A stretch of DNA of 55,011 nucleotides, taken from contig DRQF01000056.1 of assembly GCA_011369445.1 (NCBI GenBank), positions 1-55,011 of the forward strand. The letters are read 5' to 3'. The position numbers were made by a program, and so were the translations under genes. Position 1 is the stretch's first letter; each line of letters opens with the position of its first letter. The stretch is from Planctomycetota bacterium (GTDB lineage: Bacteria; Planctomycetota; GCA-002687715; DRQF01). This document shows, piece after piece, positions 35,328 to 48,748 of the stretch. Below the pieces are notes generated by a model. That model was not told where the DNA came from. It was given only the letters and a program-made list of their open reading frames with translations, and ran no database searches.

Positions 35328-37937
35328 TCACACCATGCTGCCGTGGCATTTTTTGTACTTGCGGCCGCTCCCGCAGGGGCAGGGATCGTTGCGGCCCACC
35401 TTCGGCTGCTCATGCTTGAACGGCTTCTTGGGCGCCCCGGACTGATCCTTGGCGATGGCGGCCTCGTTCTGTTTGCGGCTCGACTCGTACTGCCCGAACT
35501 CCTGATGCGAGGCCTTCTGTTCGCCCCAGACGTCGGGAGTGGCTTCCGTCTCCTCGGGGCGCAACTGCACGCGGAAGATGAGGTTCGTCACCTCATCTTG
35601 GATGGCGCGAATCATGTCGTCGAACATGGCGTAGGCTTCGCGCTTGTACTCGATCTTGGGATCGATCTGCGCCCAGCCTCTGAGGCCGATACCGGCCTTC
35701 AAGGCGTCCATGTTCGCGAGGTGTTCCTTCCATTTGACGTCAAAGGCGTTGAGCAACAGGTAGCGCTCGAGCATCTCCATGCCCTCGCGGCCGTATTCCT
35801 CCTCGCGGCGGCGGTAGAGATCCATGAAGAGCGACTCGACGGCCTCCACCACGTCGTCCGTGTCGGTCAGGCTTCGGTCGAGATGCAGATCCTCACCGGT
35901 CTTGCGCTTGTACCAGACCTCGACGCCCTCCCAGTCCCATTCCGTCGTGGGCAGATCGGCCGGGCAGGACTGTTCCACCGTACGGACGGTGATTTCGCGG
36001 AGCATGGTCTTCACCATGTCGTCCAGATCCTTGCCCTCGAGGACCTGGCGGCGGCTGTCATAGACGAGCGTACGCTGCTCGTTCATGACGTTGTCGTACT
36101 CGAGGAGATTCTTGCGAATCTCGAAGTTTCGATTCTCGACCTTCTTCTGGGCCTTCTCGACGGAACGGGTGACCCACTTGTGCTCGATGGCCTGACCGTC
36201 CTTCAGTCCCAGCTTCTCGAGGAGACTCGTGACGTTGTCGGAGGCGAACCTCCGCATGAGCGTATCGTCGAGAGCCAGGAAGAACCGGGAGGCGCCGGGG
36301 TCGCCCTGGCGGGCGCAGCGCCCCCGCAACTGGTTGTCGATACGCCGCGCCTCGTGACGCTCGGTGCCGAGGACGAAAAGCCCTCCCAACTCCGCAACTC
36401 CTTCGCCCAGCTTGATGTCCGTTCCACGGCCCGCCATGTTCGTGGCGATCGTCACGGCGCCCTTCGTGCCCGCGTTGGCGATGATCTCCGCTTCGCGTTC
36501 GTGGTGCTTCGCGTTGAGCACCTCGTGCTTGATCCCGCTGCGGTCCAGCATGATCGAAAGCTTTTCCGAGTTCTCGATCGACGTGGTGCCCACCAGAATG
36601 GGGCGACCTTCCGCGCCGATTTCCTTGATCGCCTCGACGATGGCGTTGTATTTGTCTCGCTGATCCCTGTAGATGCGATCCTGGAGGTCGTCGCGAATAC
36701 ACGGGCGATTCGTGGGGATGGCCGCCACGTCCAGACCGTAGATCTTCAGGAATTCGCCGGCCTCCGTGAGAGCCGTGCCCGTCATCCCAGAGAGCTTGTC
36801 ATAGAGTTTGAAGAAGTTTTGGAAGGTGATCGTCGCCAAAGTCTGCGACTCGGCCCGGATCGGAATCCCCTCCTTCGCCTCGACGGCCTGATGCAAACCG
36901 TCGGACCAGCGGCGGCCGGGCATGAGTCGACCCGTGAACTCGTCAACGATGACGATTTCCTGCTTGCCGTCCTCGCCCCGCTGAACGACGTAATCCACGT
37001 CCTTTTGGAAGAGGTGGTGGGCGCGAAGGGCCTGCTCGAGAAGGTGGGGCCACTCCATGTTCTTACCGGTGTAGAACGAGTCGACGCCCACGAGTTTCTG
37101 GGCGTTGACGATCCCCTCCTCGGTGAGAAGGACCTGATTCTCCTTCTCCTTCACCTCGAAGTCGCGGTCCTTGACGAGACGCCTGGCCACCTTGTCGGCG
37201 TCGTAGTACTTGCGCGTATCGCCCTCTCCGGGACCCGAGATGATGAGAGGGGTGCGCGCCTCGTCGATCAGGATGTTGTCGACCTCGTCCAGGATGGCGA
37301 AGTGCCGCCGCTGAACTTGGTCCTCCAGTCGCGACTTCATGTTGTCGCGCAGGTAGTCGAATCCGAACTCGTTGTTCGTTCCGTACGTGATGTCGCAGGA
37401 GTAGGCCTCACGGCGCTCGGCATTTCCCATGTCGCTCTGAATGCAGCCGACGGTCAGCCCGAGCTTCTCGTAGACCGGCGCCATCCACTCTTTGTCGCGC
37501 CGCGCCAGATAGTCGTTGACGGTGATGACGTGGACGCCCTTGCCGGTGAGACCGTTCAGGTAGGCGGGCAGCGTCGCGACGAGGGTCTTGCCCTCCCCCG
37601 TCGCCATCTCCGCGATCCCGCCCTCGTGGAGGACCATGCCGCCGATGAGCTGCACGTCGTAGTGGCGGAGCCCCCGAGTGGAGTCCGGCGGAGGGGTGCG
37701 CTTGCTCACCTCTCGGACGACCGCAAACGCCTCGTGGAGAATGTCATCGAGGGTTTCACCCTTGCTCAGCCGCGCCCGGAATTCGTCCGTCTTCGCCCTG
37801 AGCTCAGCATCCGTGAGTTTCTCGAATTCGGGCTCCAGGCTGTTGATGACCGCAACGCGACGCCCCAATTGCTTGAGTCGGCGTTCGTTATGGGAGCCGA
37901 AGACCTTGATTAAGCCTCGAAACAGGCCCTCGATCAT
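35328..37937 (-). CDS. secA: preprotein translocase ATPase SecA
   Basis: 869 residues. Walker A in [19 protein letters not shown], Walker B in [20 protein letters not shown], helicase motif in [16 protein letters not shown], and [19 protein letters not shown] are all intact. The C-terminus has the zinc-binding SEC-C motif [18 protein letters not shown] that contacts SecB or the ribosome. It powers protein export through SecYEG. AAAGGAAG precedes the ATG at 37937. The gene ends 26 bases before waaA. Confidence 0.97.
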   Translation of the reverse strand: MIEGLFRGLIKVFGSHNERRLKQLGRRVAVINSLEPEFEKLTDAELRAKTDEFRARLSKGETLDDILHEAFAVVREVSKRTPPPDSTRGLRHYDVQLIGGMVLHEGGIAEMATGEGKTLVATLPAYLNGLTGKGVHVITVNDYLARRDKEWMAPVYEKLGLTVGCIQSDMGNAERREAYSCDITYGTNNEFGFDYLRDNMKSRLEDQVQRRHFAILDEVDNILIDEARTPLIISGPGEGDTRKYYDADKVARRLVKDRDFEVKEKENQVLLTEEGIVNAQKLVGVDSFYTGKNMEWPHLLEQALRAHHLFQKDVDYVVQRGEDGKQEIVIVDEFTGRLMPGRRWSDGLHQAVEAKEGIPIRAESQTLATITFQNFFKLYDKLSGMTGTALTEAGEFLKIYGLDVAAIPTNRPCIRDDLQDRIYRDQRDKYNAIVEAIKEIGAEGRPILVGTTSIENSEKLSIMLDRSGIKHEVLNAKHHEREAEIIANAGTKGAVTIATNMAGRGTDIKLGEGVAELGGLFVLGTERHEARRIDNQLRGRCARQGDPGASRFFLALDDTLMRRFASDNVTSLLEKLGLKDGQAIEHKWVTRSVEKAQKKVENRNFEIRKNLLEYDNVMNEQRTLVYDSRRQVLEGKDLDDMVKTMLREITVRTVEQSCPADLPTTEWDWEGVEVWYKRKTGEDLHLDRSLTDTDDVVEAVESLFMDLYRRREEEYGREGMEMLERYLLLNAFDVKWKEHLANMDALKAGIGLRGWAQIDPKIEYKREAYAMFDDMIRAIQDEVTNLIFRVQLRPEETEATPDVWGEQKASHQEFGQYESSRKQNEAAIAKDQSGAPKKPFKHEQPKVGRNDPCPCGSGRKYKKCHGSMV

Positions 37938-38032
37938 CTGATTCTTCCTTTCAAACCGCGGTGGATGCCCGAGGAGAGTCTAACTTGACGACGCTCCGCC
38001 ATCGAACCCGCGAACGAGCGCCCCCCTTCGAG

Positions 38033-38887
38033 TCAGGTTCTTTCCCCCTCGGTGCGTTTGGCCCTGTTTTCGAGTTGCTTGCGAACGAACGTGACGAGCA
38101 CTTCGATCTCGTAGGGCTTCACGAGGAAGGCGTCGATGAGATTCAGACGACTGAGATCCACGCCCGCGGCCGTTGCCAGAATAAACGGGATGTCCTTCAA
38201 CTCGGGGTCGGCTCGCAGGGTCTCGCAGAATTCGAGTCCGGTCATGCCGCTTCCCATCTCGAGATCGGAGATGATCAAATCGGGCGGCTGCTTCTTGATC
38301 TTCTCCAACGCCTCCTCGGCGGATTGCGAGACCTCCACGCGATAGTTGCGGCGCGTCAGAATCGTTCGAACCCCCTCCGCGATCGCACGCTCGTCGTCGA
38401 CGACGTGCACGAGTGGGGGCGAAGAATCCTGGCAGATTTCCTCCGGGGGAACCTCTTGCCGCTCCACCTCTTCGAGGACGTCCTCGAGGATGGGGATGTG
38501 CTCTTGATGCCATCGCTCCTCCACCGCTTTTTTGATCTGGGCGTTGTAGTTGCGGATGGCCAGCCACTCCTGAAAATCCGGAGTCGTCTCGCTGATATCC
38601 AGTTCGTCGTGGGTGTCCACGTAAAAGAAAAAGGAGTCGCGAAACAGCAACTCCTGAAAGACCATCTTCATGAATGGGTAGCGACGATTCCCGAGCCTGA
38701 GGCTGTATTTCCTCATGCAGCCCCGTTTGCGCTCGTCGACGAAACTCTTGATGACCTCGTCCCTGTCCTCGACGTCGATGGGAAGCTTGCGAGGCCAGTG
38801 GGACTCGGCGAGGTCACCCCAAGCCTGTTCCAGAAAACTCTGGACGGCTTTCCTGATGAGCTGGGCATCGATGGCCTCGAGACGCAT
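38033..38887 (-). CDS. response regulator with unrecognised N-terminal domain
   Basis: 284 residues. The C-terminal ~125 residues are a complete receiver domain: VHVVDDERAIAEG (acidic pair), IISDLEMGSGMTGLE (phospho-acceptor Asp), FILATAAG (switch Thr) and FLVKPYE (Lys-Pro). The N-terminal ~155 residues form a charged, aromatic-rich alpha/beta domain (RYPFMKMVFQELLFRDSFFFY) that I cannot assign. It is unusual for the effector to precede the receiver. No kinase gene is adjacent. The start is uncertain: ATG 38887 or a GTG six codons earlier, neither with a strong ribosome site. It ends 95 bases before secA. Confidence 0.8.
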   Translation of the reverse strand: MRLEAIDAQLIRKAVQSFLEQAWGDLAESHWPRKLPIDVEDRDEVIKSFVDERKRGCMRKYSLRLGNRRYPFMKMVFQELLFRDSFFFYVDTHDELDISETTPDFQEWLAIRNYNAQIKKAVEERWHQEHIPILEDVLEEVERQEVPPEEICQDSSPPLVHVVDDERAIAEGVRTILTRRNYRVEVSQSAEEALEKIKKQPPDLIISDLEMGSGMTGLEFCETLRADPELKDIPFILATAAGVDLSRLNLIDAFLVKPYEIEVLVTFVRKQLENRAKRTEGERT

Positions 38888-38917
38888 CGGCGCTGAAGTC
38901 CTCACCGAGGGCCGAGA

Positions 38918-39454
38918 TCACGCCGCGGGCGGTTTCGCCGTCGCCGCATGCTCGGCCTTCCTCCGATCATGGTTCCACAACACGCACAACAATAGCGGGG
39001 CGCCCACGCAAATGCACGCATCCGCCACATTGAACGTAGGGAATTCGAACCAATAAAAATGCAGAAAGTCTCTCACCTCCCCCGCGTGGCGCCCTGCCGC
39101 GTCCACGAAGAACAGGTTGTCGTAGATGTTGCCCATGGCTCCCGCGGCGACGAATCCGAAGGCGACTTCGGCCAACCAGCTCCTGGGCTGCATGGTCAAA
39201 TAGAGCCAGAACAGGGCGATGAGAACACCCCCGCGAATCGCCACCCAGACGAATCGAGGAACATCCTGAGCCATGCCCCACATCATCCCGGGGTTGTAGA
39301 CGAGGCGAAAGCTGAACACGCCTTCCCAAACTTGGTACTCAGCTCCCTCGTGCCCCAACCGAGCGACGGCCTCGTGCTTGGTCCAAAGATCGAGGGCCAA
39401 GAGACTGAGGGCGACGACCGCGAAAAGCCAGACGCCCTTCTTTCCCGACGTCAT
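38918..39454 (-). CDS. lspA: lipoprotein signal peptidase (signal peptidase II)
   Basis: 178 residues with four transmembrane helices. The catalytic aspartates lie in GAMGNIYDNL and FNVADACICVG, and FRLVYNPGMMWGM replaces the usual LVHNxGAAFG. It cleaves the signal from prolipoproteins after lipid attachment, fitting the lipoproteins encoded in this window. Its ATG at 39454 overlaps the dksA/traR stop as ATGA, so the two are coupled. Confidence 0.92.
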   Translation of the reverse strand: MTSGKKGVWLFAVVALSLLALDLWTKHEAVARLGHEGAEYQVWEGVFSFRLVYNPGMMWGMAQDVPRFVWVAIRGGVLIALFWLYLTMQPRSWLAEVAFGFVAAGAMGNIYDNLFFVDAAGRHAGEVRDFLHFYWFEFPTFNVADACICVGAPLLLCVLWNHDRRKAEHAATAKPPAA

Positions 39455-39816
39455 CCGAGGACGCCGAATCGTTCCAGCTTGGATTGGCATTCCACGCAAT
39501 AACGTGCGGACGGGACGGCCTCCAGCCGCGGCTTGGGAATCTTCGCTTGGCAACCCTCGCAAATCCCGTAGGTCTTGTCCTCGATCCGCTTGAGAGCCTC
39601 ATCGATACGGGCCACCTCCTGCTGCCCCGCCTCCATCAGGCCCAAGGTCAACTGCTGCTCGAACTGGTCGCTGCCCTGGTCCGCGATCTCGTCCACATCC
39701 TGGCCGCCGCCATTGGGTTTGAGGGCTTCTTCCGCCATGCGGCCCATGGATCCGGTGAGCTTGGCTCTCTGCTCGAGGAGGAGTTTCTTGAATTTCTTCA
39801 GCTCCGTCGCACGCAT
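39451..39816 (-). CDS. DksA/TraR-type zinc-finger regulator
   Basis: 121 residues. An N-terminal coiled-coil helix (MRATELKKFKKLLLEQRAKL) precedes a middle with DEIADQGSDQFEQQ, close to the DksA coiled-coil tip region. The C-terminal four-Cys zinc finger is CEGC with a second CVEC 18 residues on. Such proteins bind the RNA polymerase secondary channel. I start at the ATG at 39816, which has GGAGG nine bases upstream, rather than at 39852 or 39885. It leads an operon with lspA. Confidence 0.85.
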   Translation of the reverse strand: MRATELKKFKKLLLEQRAKLTGSMGRMAEEALKPNGGGQDVDEIADQGSDQFEQQLTLGLMEAGQQEVARIDEALKRIEDKTYGICEGCQAKIPKPRLEAVPSARYCVECQSKLERFGVLG

Positions 39817-39902
39817 CAAAAACACCTCCGCCGAACGTAATTCGTTTACCATGAATAACTTATGCGCGATCCCCCCAAAAAACATCCAGGGGAGTGGCGC
39901 GG

Positions 39903-39932
39903 AGTATAGGATCTAATGGATCTCTCGGTCAA
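39903..39932 (-). promoter_or_regulatory. promoter of the dksA/traR-lspA operon
   Basis: Minus-strand TTGACC (39927-39932), 18-base spacer and TATACT (39903-39908), giving a leader of about 80 bases before the ATG at 39816. One of the best sigma-70-like promoters in the window. Nothing else is seen in 39817-40051. Confidence 0.65.
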
Positions 39933-40051
39933 ACTCATTTCGAGAAATCCCTCCGAACCCACTCGCCCCACCGGGGGCGCCGCCGGAGCGCAAGACGTGA
40001 AAAACGGGCCATCCCCGCCTCGAATCCCGGAGTCCCTCGACCCCGAAACCC

Positions 40052-40975
40052 TTGGAGTCCAAAGACTTGCGTGATCATGGCGAGATCTCGGTTTTTCTCG
40101 ATCTGGGTGTCGCCGAGGAGGGGTGGTCGCCCCACACCCGCGACGCTTACCGACGTGATCTGGAACTCTACTCGGCATTTCTAGCCGATTTGGGTAAGTC
40201 GGGAGTGCAACAAAGCACCGCCTCGACGATCCTGGCGTTCCTCGCCCATCGCCGGCTCAAGGGAGATGGCGAGAGCACCTTGAACCGACGCCTGGCGGCG
40301 ATCCGCTCCTTTCATCGCCACCTCCTGCGAGAGGGAGTTCTGAAGGAGGACACCCTGAGCCTGCTCCCGTCCCGACGGCGGGCCAAGCGTCTTCCGAAGT
40401 CGCTGTCCCGAGCCCAGGTCGAGAGCCTTCTCGAGGCGCCTCGGGGCAGCGCGCCCCTGGCCCGCAGGGATCGGGCCCTCTTGGAGATCCTCTACGCCAC
40501 GGGGATCCGTGTGTCGGAAGCCTGCGGCCTCGACCTCGGCGACCTCCACCCCCCGAAGGAGACCGCCGACCTCCCTCACCTCAAAGTGAAGGGGAAAGGG
40601 GGCAAGGAGCGTTTCGTCCCCCTTCACGGCAAGGCGGCCGCCGCCCTTTCCGGTTGGCTCACCGAGGGCCGCCCCCGCCTCGTCCGCGGCGATTCGCCTC
40701 CCGCCGTTTTTCTCTCCCGGACAGGACGCAGGCTTCGTCGCGACGGGGTCTATCGGCGGGTCCGTGACTGGGGGTTGAAGGCGGGCGTGTCGGTCCGCGT
40801 GACACCCCACTTACTGCGACACAGCTTCGCCACCCATCTCGTCCACGAAGGCGCCGGCCTGAGGGAGGTCCAGGAGATGCTGGGGCACGCAAAGCTGGAA
40901 ACAACCACCCTCTACACCTCCGTCGACGGTGGGCGATTGAAGGCCCTCCACGAGCGCTGCCACCCCCGAGGATGA
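40052..40975 (+). CDS. tyrosine recombinase XerC/XerD
   Basis: 307 residues. The N-terminal SAM-like DNA-binding domain includes SPHTRDAYRRDLELYSAFL. The catalytic domain carries Arg in ATGIRVSEACGL, Lys in KGKGGKERFVP, HLLRHSFATHL (His and Arg), GHAKLETT (His) and the nucleophilic Tyr in TLYTSV. It resolves chromosome dimers, or acts as an integrase; length and motifs favour the housekeeping Xer type. The start is a TTG without a clear ribosome site, so the N-terminus is uncertain. No dif-like site was recognised. Confidence 0.88.
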   Translation: MESKDLRDHGEISVFLDLGVAEEGWSPHTRDAYRRDLELYSAFLADLGKSGVQQSTASTILAFLAHRRLKGDGESTLNRRLAAIRSFHRHLLREGVLKEDTLSLLPSRRRAKRLPKSLSRAQVESLLEAPRGSAPLARRDRALLEILYATGIRVSEACGLDLGDLHPPKETADLPHLKVKGKGGKERFVPLHGKAAAALSGWLTEGRPRLVRGDSPPAVFLSRTGRRLRRDGVYRRVRDWGLKAGVSVRVTPHLLRHSFATHLVHEGAGLREVQEMLGHAKLETTTLYTSVDGGRLKALHERCHPRG

Positions 40976-41034
40976 ACGCGCGGGACCGGCGGATCCCGTC
41001 CCACGGGCCGAACCGGGGGTAGACTTCCCCTGTC

Positions 41035-42849
41035 ATGCGTTGCCTACACAAGTCTTCGAATGCCCTCCTCCTTCTGGCGATCTTCGCTCTTCCCGCGACG
41101 TCGCAAATCGCCTTCGGTCCCGTTCAGAGCAGCCCCATGGGAGCGCCTCATCCCCTCGAAGCCTTCGCCGATCTCGACCAGGACGGCGACATCGACGGCG
41201 TCGGTCTGGACCCGGCCGGATTCGTGGCCCTCTATCGAAACGTCTTCCCCAGCGACCTGCAGGTGGCCGGGTTCGTTCCGGTGGTCCCGCAACCTTTGGG
41301 CGTGGCCATGGGAGACCTGGACGAAGATGGCGACGTCGATCTCGTGACGACATCGGCAACGCCCAAGGTGGTGACGTTGCTCTTCGTTGCGGGAAGTTCC
41401 TTCACGCGGGTGGACTTCGCGGTCCAGACCGTCGGACCGCCGACGGTCCTCGACGGGAACGGCGACGGTCACCTCGATATCATTCTCGGGCGAGAATCCC
41501 TCCTCGCGGGAGACGGCCAAGGAGGCTTCGCCCCGCCGCAGCCCTTCGTGAGCCCCGACCCGATTCCCTCGGACGCCCTGCCGGCGGACGTCAACGGCGA
41601 CGGCCACGTCGACTTCGTGTACCACGTCCTTTCCCCCGCTCCGCTCCTTCGCATGGCCGTCAACGACGGTTCCTGCTCCTTCACCTACTCCGACGTCCCA
41701 AGCGGAGCCGGGCCGAACCCAAAAGTCGGCGTGGGTGACTTCGACGGAGACGGTGACGACGACATCGTCCTCGTGGACGAGACGTCGAACCTGGCCCAAC
41801 CTGAGTCCTACACCCTGAAGGTCTTCCGACAGGACGTGAGTGGGTTCGCCGCTCCGACGACGGTGACGACGTCGCTCCAACCGTTCGGCAACTTCGGCCT
41901 CGGAGCGGTCTTCCCGTTCAGCGTCCATACCGTCGATGTGGACAGCGACGGGTTCGACGACCTCGTGCTGAGAATGATCGGCTTCGCCTTTCCCAGCCAG
42001 GAGAATCACCTTGTGGTCTTCCGCGGAGACGTCGCCTTGAGTCTCCCCCAGGCGCTGGACGCACAGGCCCCCTTCGGCACATCGTCCATGAAGATCGCGG
42101 ACATGACGAACGACGGGTTCCCGGATCTCGTCCGCGTGGGGCCCGACCCCACCGACCCCCTCACGGGGATTCACGAGATCGCCGTCAATCTCACGAACCC
42201 CAACCCGTCGTTTCTCTATCACATCACATCCCTTTCCCCGATGGGCCACGCGGGCTACGTGCAGCAGGGCTTCATCCACCCCATCCTCTGGAAGCTGGAG
42301 GATGCGGGAGGGCAAGGGGTTCCCGGCATCGACGTCACCTTCACCACGCCGAACGGGCCCGTCGTCGTCACGACGGACGCCAACGGTATCGCGCGGCAGT
42401 TCGAAGCCCCATCCACATCGTCGGGGATGGTGGTCGCCCAGGCGGGAGCCACGAACGCAGCTCCCGGCATGTTGGACGTCTTCTTGCGGGAGACCAACGC
42501 CCAGATCACGAACCTCGCGTCCGTCCAGCGCACTCTCGAGGTCACGTATCTCCACGAGCGCCCCGCCATCCCGCTGTGGGTCGCCGTCGATCTGCCCCGC
42601 ACACCGAACGTCACCTACGCCGGCACACTCCACACGAGCCTCCTCATGCCCGAGCCGGAACTGGGACTCCTTCCCGTCCTCGGTGGGACCCAGCCCTTCA
42701 TGGGCGGATTCCTCACCACCGTCCAAGCCATGTATGACGCCTTCGTGTTCGGAGGCTTGAGCGTGGTCGTGCAGGTCTACGGATATGACGCCGCCCTGGG
42801 ATTCCCTCAGAACCTGATCGTTTCCGACCCCGTCTTCCTGACGCTTTGA
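41035..42849 (+). CDS. FG-GAP/VCBS-repeat exported protein with C-terminal beta domain
   Basis: 604 residues. Signal peptide MRCLHKSSNALLLLAIFALP is cut near TSQ. Six or more Asp-rich repeats follow (DLDQDGDIDG, DLDEDGDVDL, DGNGDGHLDI, DVNGDGHVDF, DFDGDGDDDI, DVDSDGFDDL), forming a probable beta-propeller that binds calcium. From ~425 an Ig/carboxypeptidase-regulatory-like domain (EDAGGQGVPGIDVTFTTPNG, TTDANGIARQF) resembles a Big_1-type fold. The C-terminal ~110 residues are unassigned. Same family as the truncated gene at 1-730. Surface or secreted role inferred. Confidence 0.85.
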   Translation: MRCLHKSSNALLLLAIFALPATSQIAFGPVQSSPMGAPHPLEAFADLDQDGDIDGVGLDPAGFVALYRNVFPSDLQVAGFVPVVPQPLGVAMGDLDEDGDVDLVTTSATPKVVTLLFVAGSSFTRVDFAVQTVGPPTVLDGNGDGHLDIILGRESLLAGDGQGGFAPPQPFVSPDPIPSDALPADVNGDGHVDFVYHVLSPAPLLRMAVNDGSCSFTYSDVPSGAGPNPKVGVGDFDGDGDDDIVLVDETSNLAQPESYTLKVFRQDVSGFAAPTTVTTSLQPFGNFGLGAVFPFSVHTVDVDSDGFDDLVLRMIGFAFPSQENHLVVFRGDVALSLPQALDAQAPFGTSSMKIADMTNDGFPDLVRVGPDPTDPLTGIHEIAVNLTNPNPSFLYHITSLSPMGHAGYVQQGFIHPILWKLEDAGGQGVPGIDVTFTTPNGPVVVTTDANGIARQFEAPSTSSGMVVAQAGATNAAPGMLDVFLRETNAQITNLASVQRTLEVTYLHERPAIPLWVAVDLPRTPNVTYAGTLHTSLLMPEPELGLLPVLGGTQPFMGGFLTTVQAMYDAFVFGGLSVVVQVYGYDAALGFPQNLIVSDPVFLTL

Positions 42850-42906
42850 CGGCCCGGGTCAGGTGCGCTCCGTGGTAGAATCGCCCCCGAACGAAGGGGC
42901 ACCACC

Positions 42907-43317
42907 ATGTTCAGCCTGCATCCTCAACTCGAAGCGGATACCCATGAGCTGGGGAGGCTTCGTCTCAGCCGGGTCCTCCTCCACAAGAACTCGACCGTCC
43001 CCTGGTTCATTCTCGTCCCCGAAGTGGAGGCCACCGAGTTGTTCGAACTCGAAGGGGAGGAACGATCGCGCCTCGCCGCGGAGATGGACGCTCTCGCTGC
43101 CCACGTGAAGCGGGCGTTCCACTGCGACAAGATCAACGTCGCCGCCATCGGAAACTTGGTGCCCCAGCTTCACGTCCACGTGATCGGACGCAGGCGCGAC
43201 GACCCCGCCTGGCCCGGAGTCGTCTGGGGCGCCCCCATCGGCGACGAGACCTATGACGAAGCAGCGCTGGCGCTCATCAGCCGCCGATTGCACGAGGATC
43301 TCGATGAGCTGGCCTGA
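42907..43317 (+). CDS. HIT-family hydrolase, Gln variant
   Basis: 136 residues. The HIT motif reads VPQLHVHVIGR, so the first His of the usual HxHxHxx is Gln while the other two His remain. NVAAIGNLVPQ precedes it and DDPAWPGVVWG follows. Related sequences are annotated as HIT-domain or diadenosine-tetraphosphate hydrolases, and nucleotidyl phosphoramidate or Ap4A cleavage is the expected chemistry. A TAGAAT box lies about 30 bases before the ATG. Its end overlaps the carboxypeptidase start by 14 bases. Confidence 0.85.
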   Translation: MFSLHPQLEADTHELGRLRLSRVLLHKNSTVPWFILVPEVEATELFELEGEERSRLAAEMDALAAHVKRAFHCDKINVAAIGNLVPQLHVHVIGRRRDDPAWPGVVWGAPIGDETYDEAALALISRRLHEDLDELA

Positions 43318-44347
43318 AACCGGCGTCCGCGAGCGAGGAGTCGCCCCGCGGGATCGCATCCTGTTCGCCGTACTGGCGGCCCTCTTGCCACTCGCGATCC
43401 TTCTTCGCCGCGACGCGCCCGAGGCTCCCGGCTATGTCGTCCCCCTTCCCGCCGCGTCCGCGGAGATTCCCGACATCGAAGCTCTTCATGCCGATCTGGA
43501 GGACCTGGCGCGTCTTCGCCCCGGCCTCTGTCGCCTGGTGACCATCGGCCACAGCGTCGAGGGCCGCCCTCTCGAAGTCCTGGTGCTCGCACGCGCCGGC
43601 GGCCGGCCTCATAGACGGGCCTGGATTCAGGGCGGCATACATGCCCGCGAATGGATGAGCCCCCACGTCGTCTCGCGGCTCGCCCACGACCTCCTCGAAA
43701 AGGACGAGGGGCTCCTTGATCGGCTGGAAATCCACTTGCTCTGCCTGCTCAACCCTGACGGCTTCGCCCTATCGAAAGGTCGGGCGAAGCGAGCGTTTTG
43801 GCGAAAAAACCGGGCGCGAGGCCCGCGCCCAGGCGGCGTGCAAGGAGTCATCGGCGTCGATCTCAACCGGAACTTCGACTGCGAGTGGGAGCAACTCGGA
43901 AGCGAGAACCCCCGTCGCGAGACTTATCGGGGCCCCGGCCCGGCCTCGGAGCCGGAAGTGCGCGCAATCCAGGCCTACCTCGGACGCATCCGCTTCGACT
44001 TTGCCCTCGACGTCCACACGGGAGCACCGTATCAAGTTCATGCGCCCGCGGCCGTCAAGCGGGACGCAAGAAGCCGCGCGCGGCACCGTCGCACGGCGGC
44101 GATCATGTTGGCAGTCCTGAACAAGAGCCGGGCGCCCGCGATCTTCGACGGCGGCAGTGCGGGACGATTCCTGAGAACCGCCAGCGCGGGAGGGCAGGCC
44201 GTCAACTACTTCTTCGAGAAGGCAGCCATCCCGACGGCTTTCACGGTCGAGATGGGAAGTTTTTTTCTCGACCCGGGCGACGCCCAGAGAGAAGCCCTCG
44301 TCCAGGCTTGGATGAAGGCGTTTCGGGCGGCGCTCGCCTCCTTCTGA
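43304..44347 (+). CDS. M14 zinc carboxypeptidase, membrane anchored
   Basis: 347 residues. A transmembrane segment (ILFAVLAALLPLAILL) near residues 19-34 anchors it. The catalytic domain has QGGIHAREWMSPH (zinc His and Glu of HxxE), LLNPDGFALS, RKNR (substrate Arg), GVDLNRNFDCEW, ALDVHTGAP (third zinc ligand) and FTVEMGSF (catalytic Glu). All active residues are present. Expected to trim C-terminal residues from peptides in the periplasm. GAGG precedes the ATG at 43304, which lies inside the end of the HIT gene. Confidence 0.9.
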   Translation: MSWPETGVRERGVAPRDRILFAVLAALLPLAILLRRDAPEAPGYVVPLPAASAEIPDIEALHADLEDLARLRPGLCRLVTIGHSVEGRPLEVLVLARAGGRPHRRAWIQGGIHAREWMSPHVVSRLAHDLLEKDEGLLDRLEIHLLCLLNPDGFALSKGRAKRAFWRKNRARGPRPGGVQGVIGVDLNRNFDCEWEQLGSENPRRETYRGPGPASEPEVRAIQAYLGRIRFDFALDVHTGAPYQVHAPAAVKRDARSRARHRRTAAIMLAVLNKSRAPAIFDGGSAGRFLRTASAGGQAVNYFFEKAAIPTAFTVEMGSFFLDPGDAQREALVQAWMKAFRAALASF

Positions 44348-44358
44348 AGACGACGCCA

Positions 44359-44381
44359 AAAGGAGGGGCAGCCCCCCCTTT
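44359..44381 (+). terminator. hairpin after the carboxypeptidase gene
   Basis: AAAGGAGGGG (44359-44368) faces CCCCCCCTTT (44372-44381) with one A-C mismatch and a CAG loop, 11 bases after the stop. No separate U-run follows the stem, so terminator function is likely but unproven. Confidence 0.45.
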
Positions 44382-44444
44382 CCCACCGCACCCCCCAAGG
44401 CGTAGCATTTCAGCCGCCGCAGCAGGGAGACGAGCGATACATCC

Positions 44445-48678
<4,234 letters not shown>

Positions 48679-48692
48679 AAGGGCCAAATGAA

Positions 48693-48728
48693 ACAGCCGT
48701 CGACGGCCCCATAACCCTCGACGGCTGT
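48693..48728. terminator. bidirectional terminator between topoisomerase B and the Sec-thioredoxin gene
   Basis: ACAGCCGTCGA (48693-48703) pairs perfectly with TCGACGGCTGT (48718-48728), an 11-bp stem between two converging genes. U-runs are short on both sides. Confidence 0.7.
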
Positions 48729-48748
48729 CTTGATGCGGCGATGAGAAC

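Noticed and set aside
37980-38032. tRNA-like GGGTTCGAT sequence upstream of secA
   Set aside because: The flanking bases cannot form the T-arm stem and no acceptor or anticodon arm is present.
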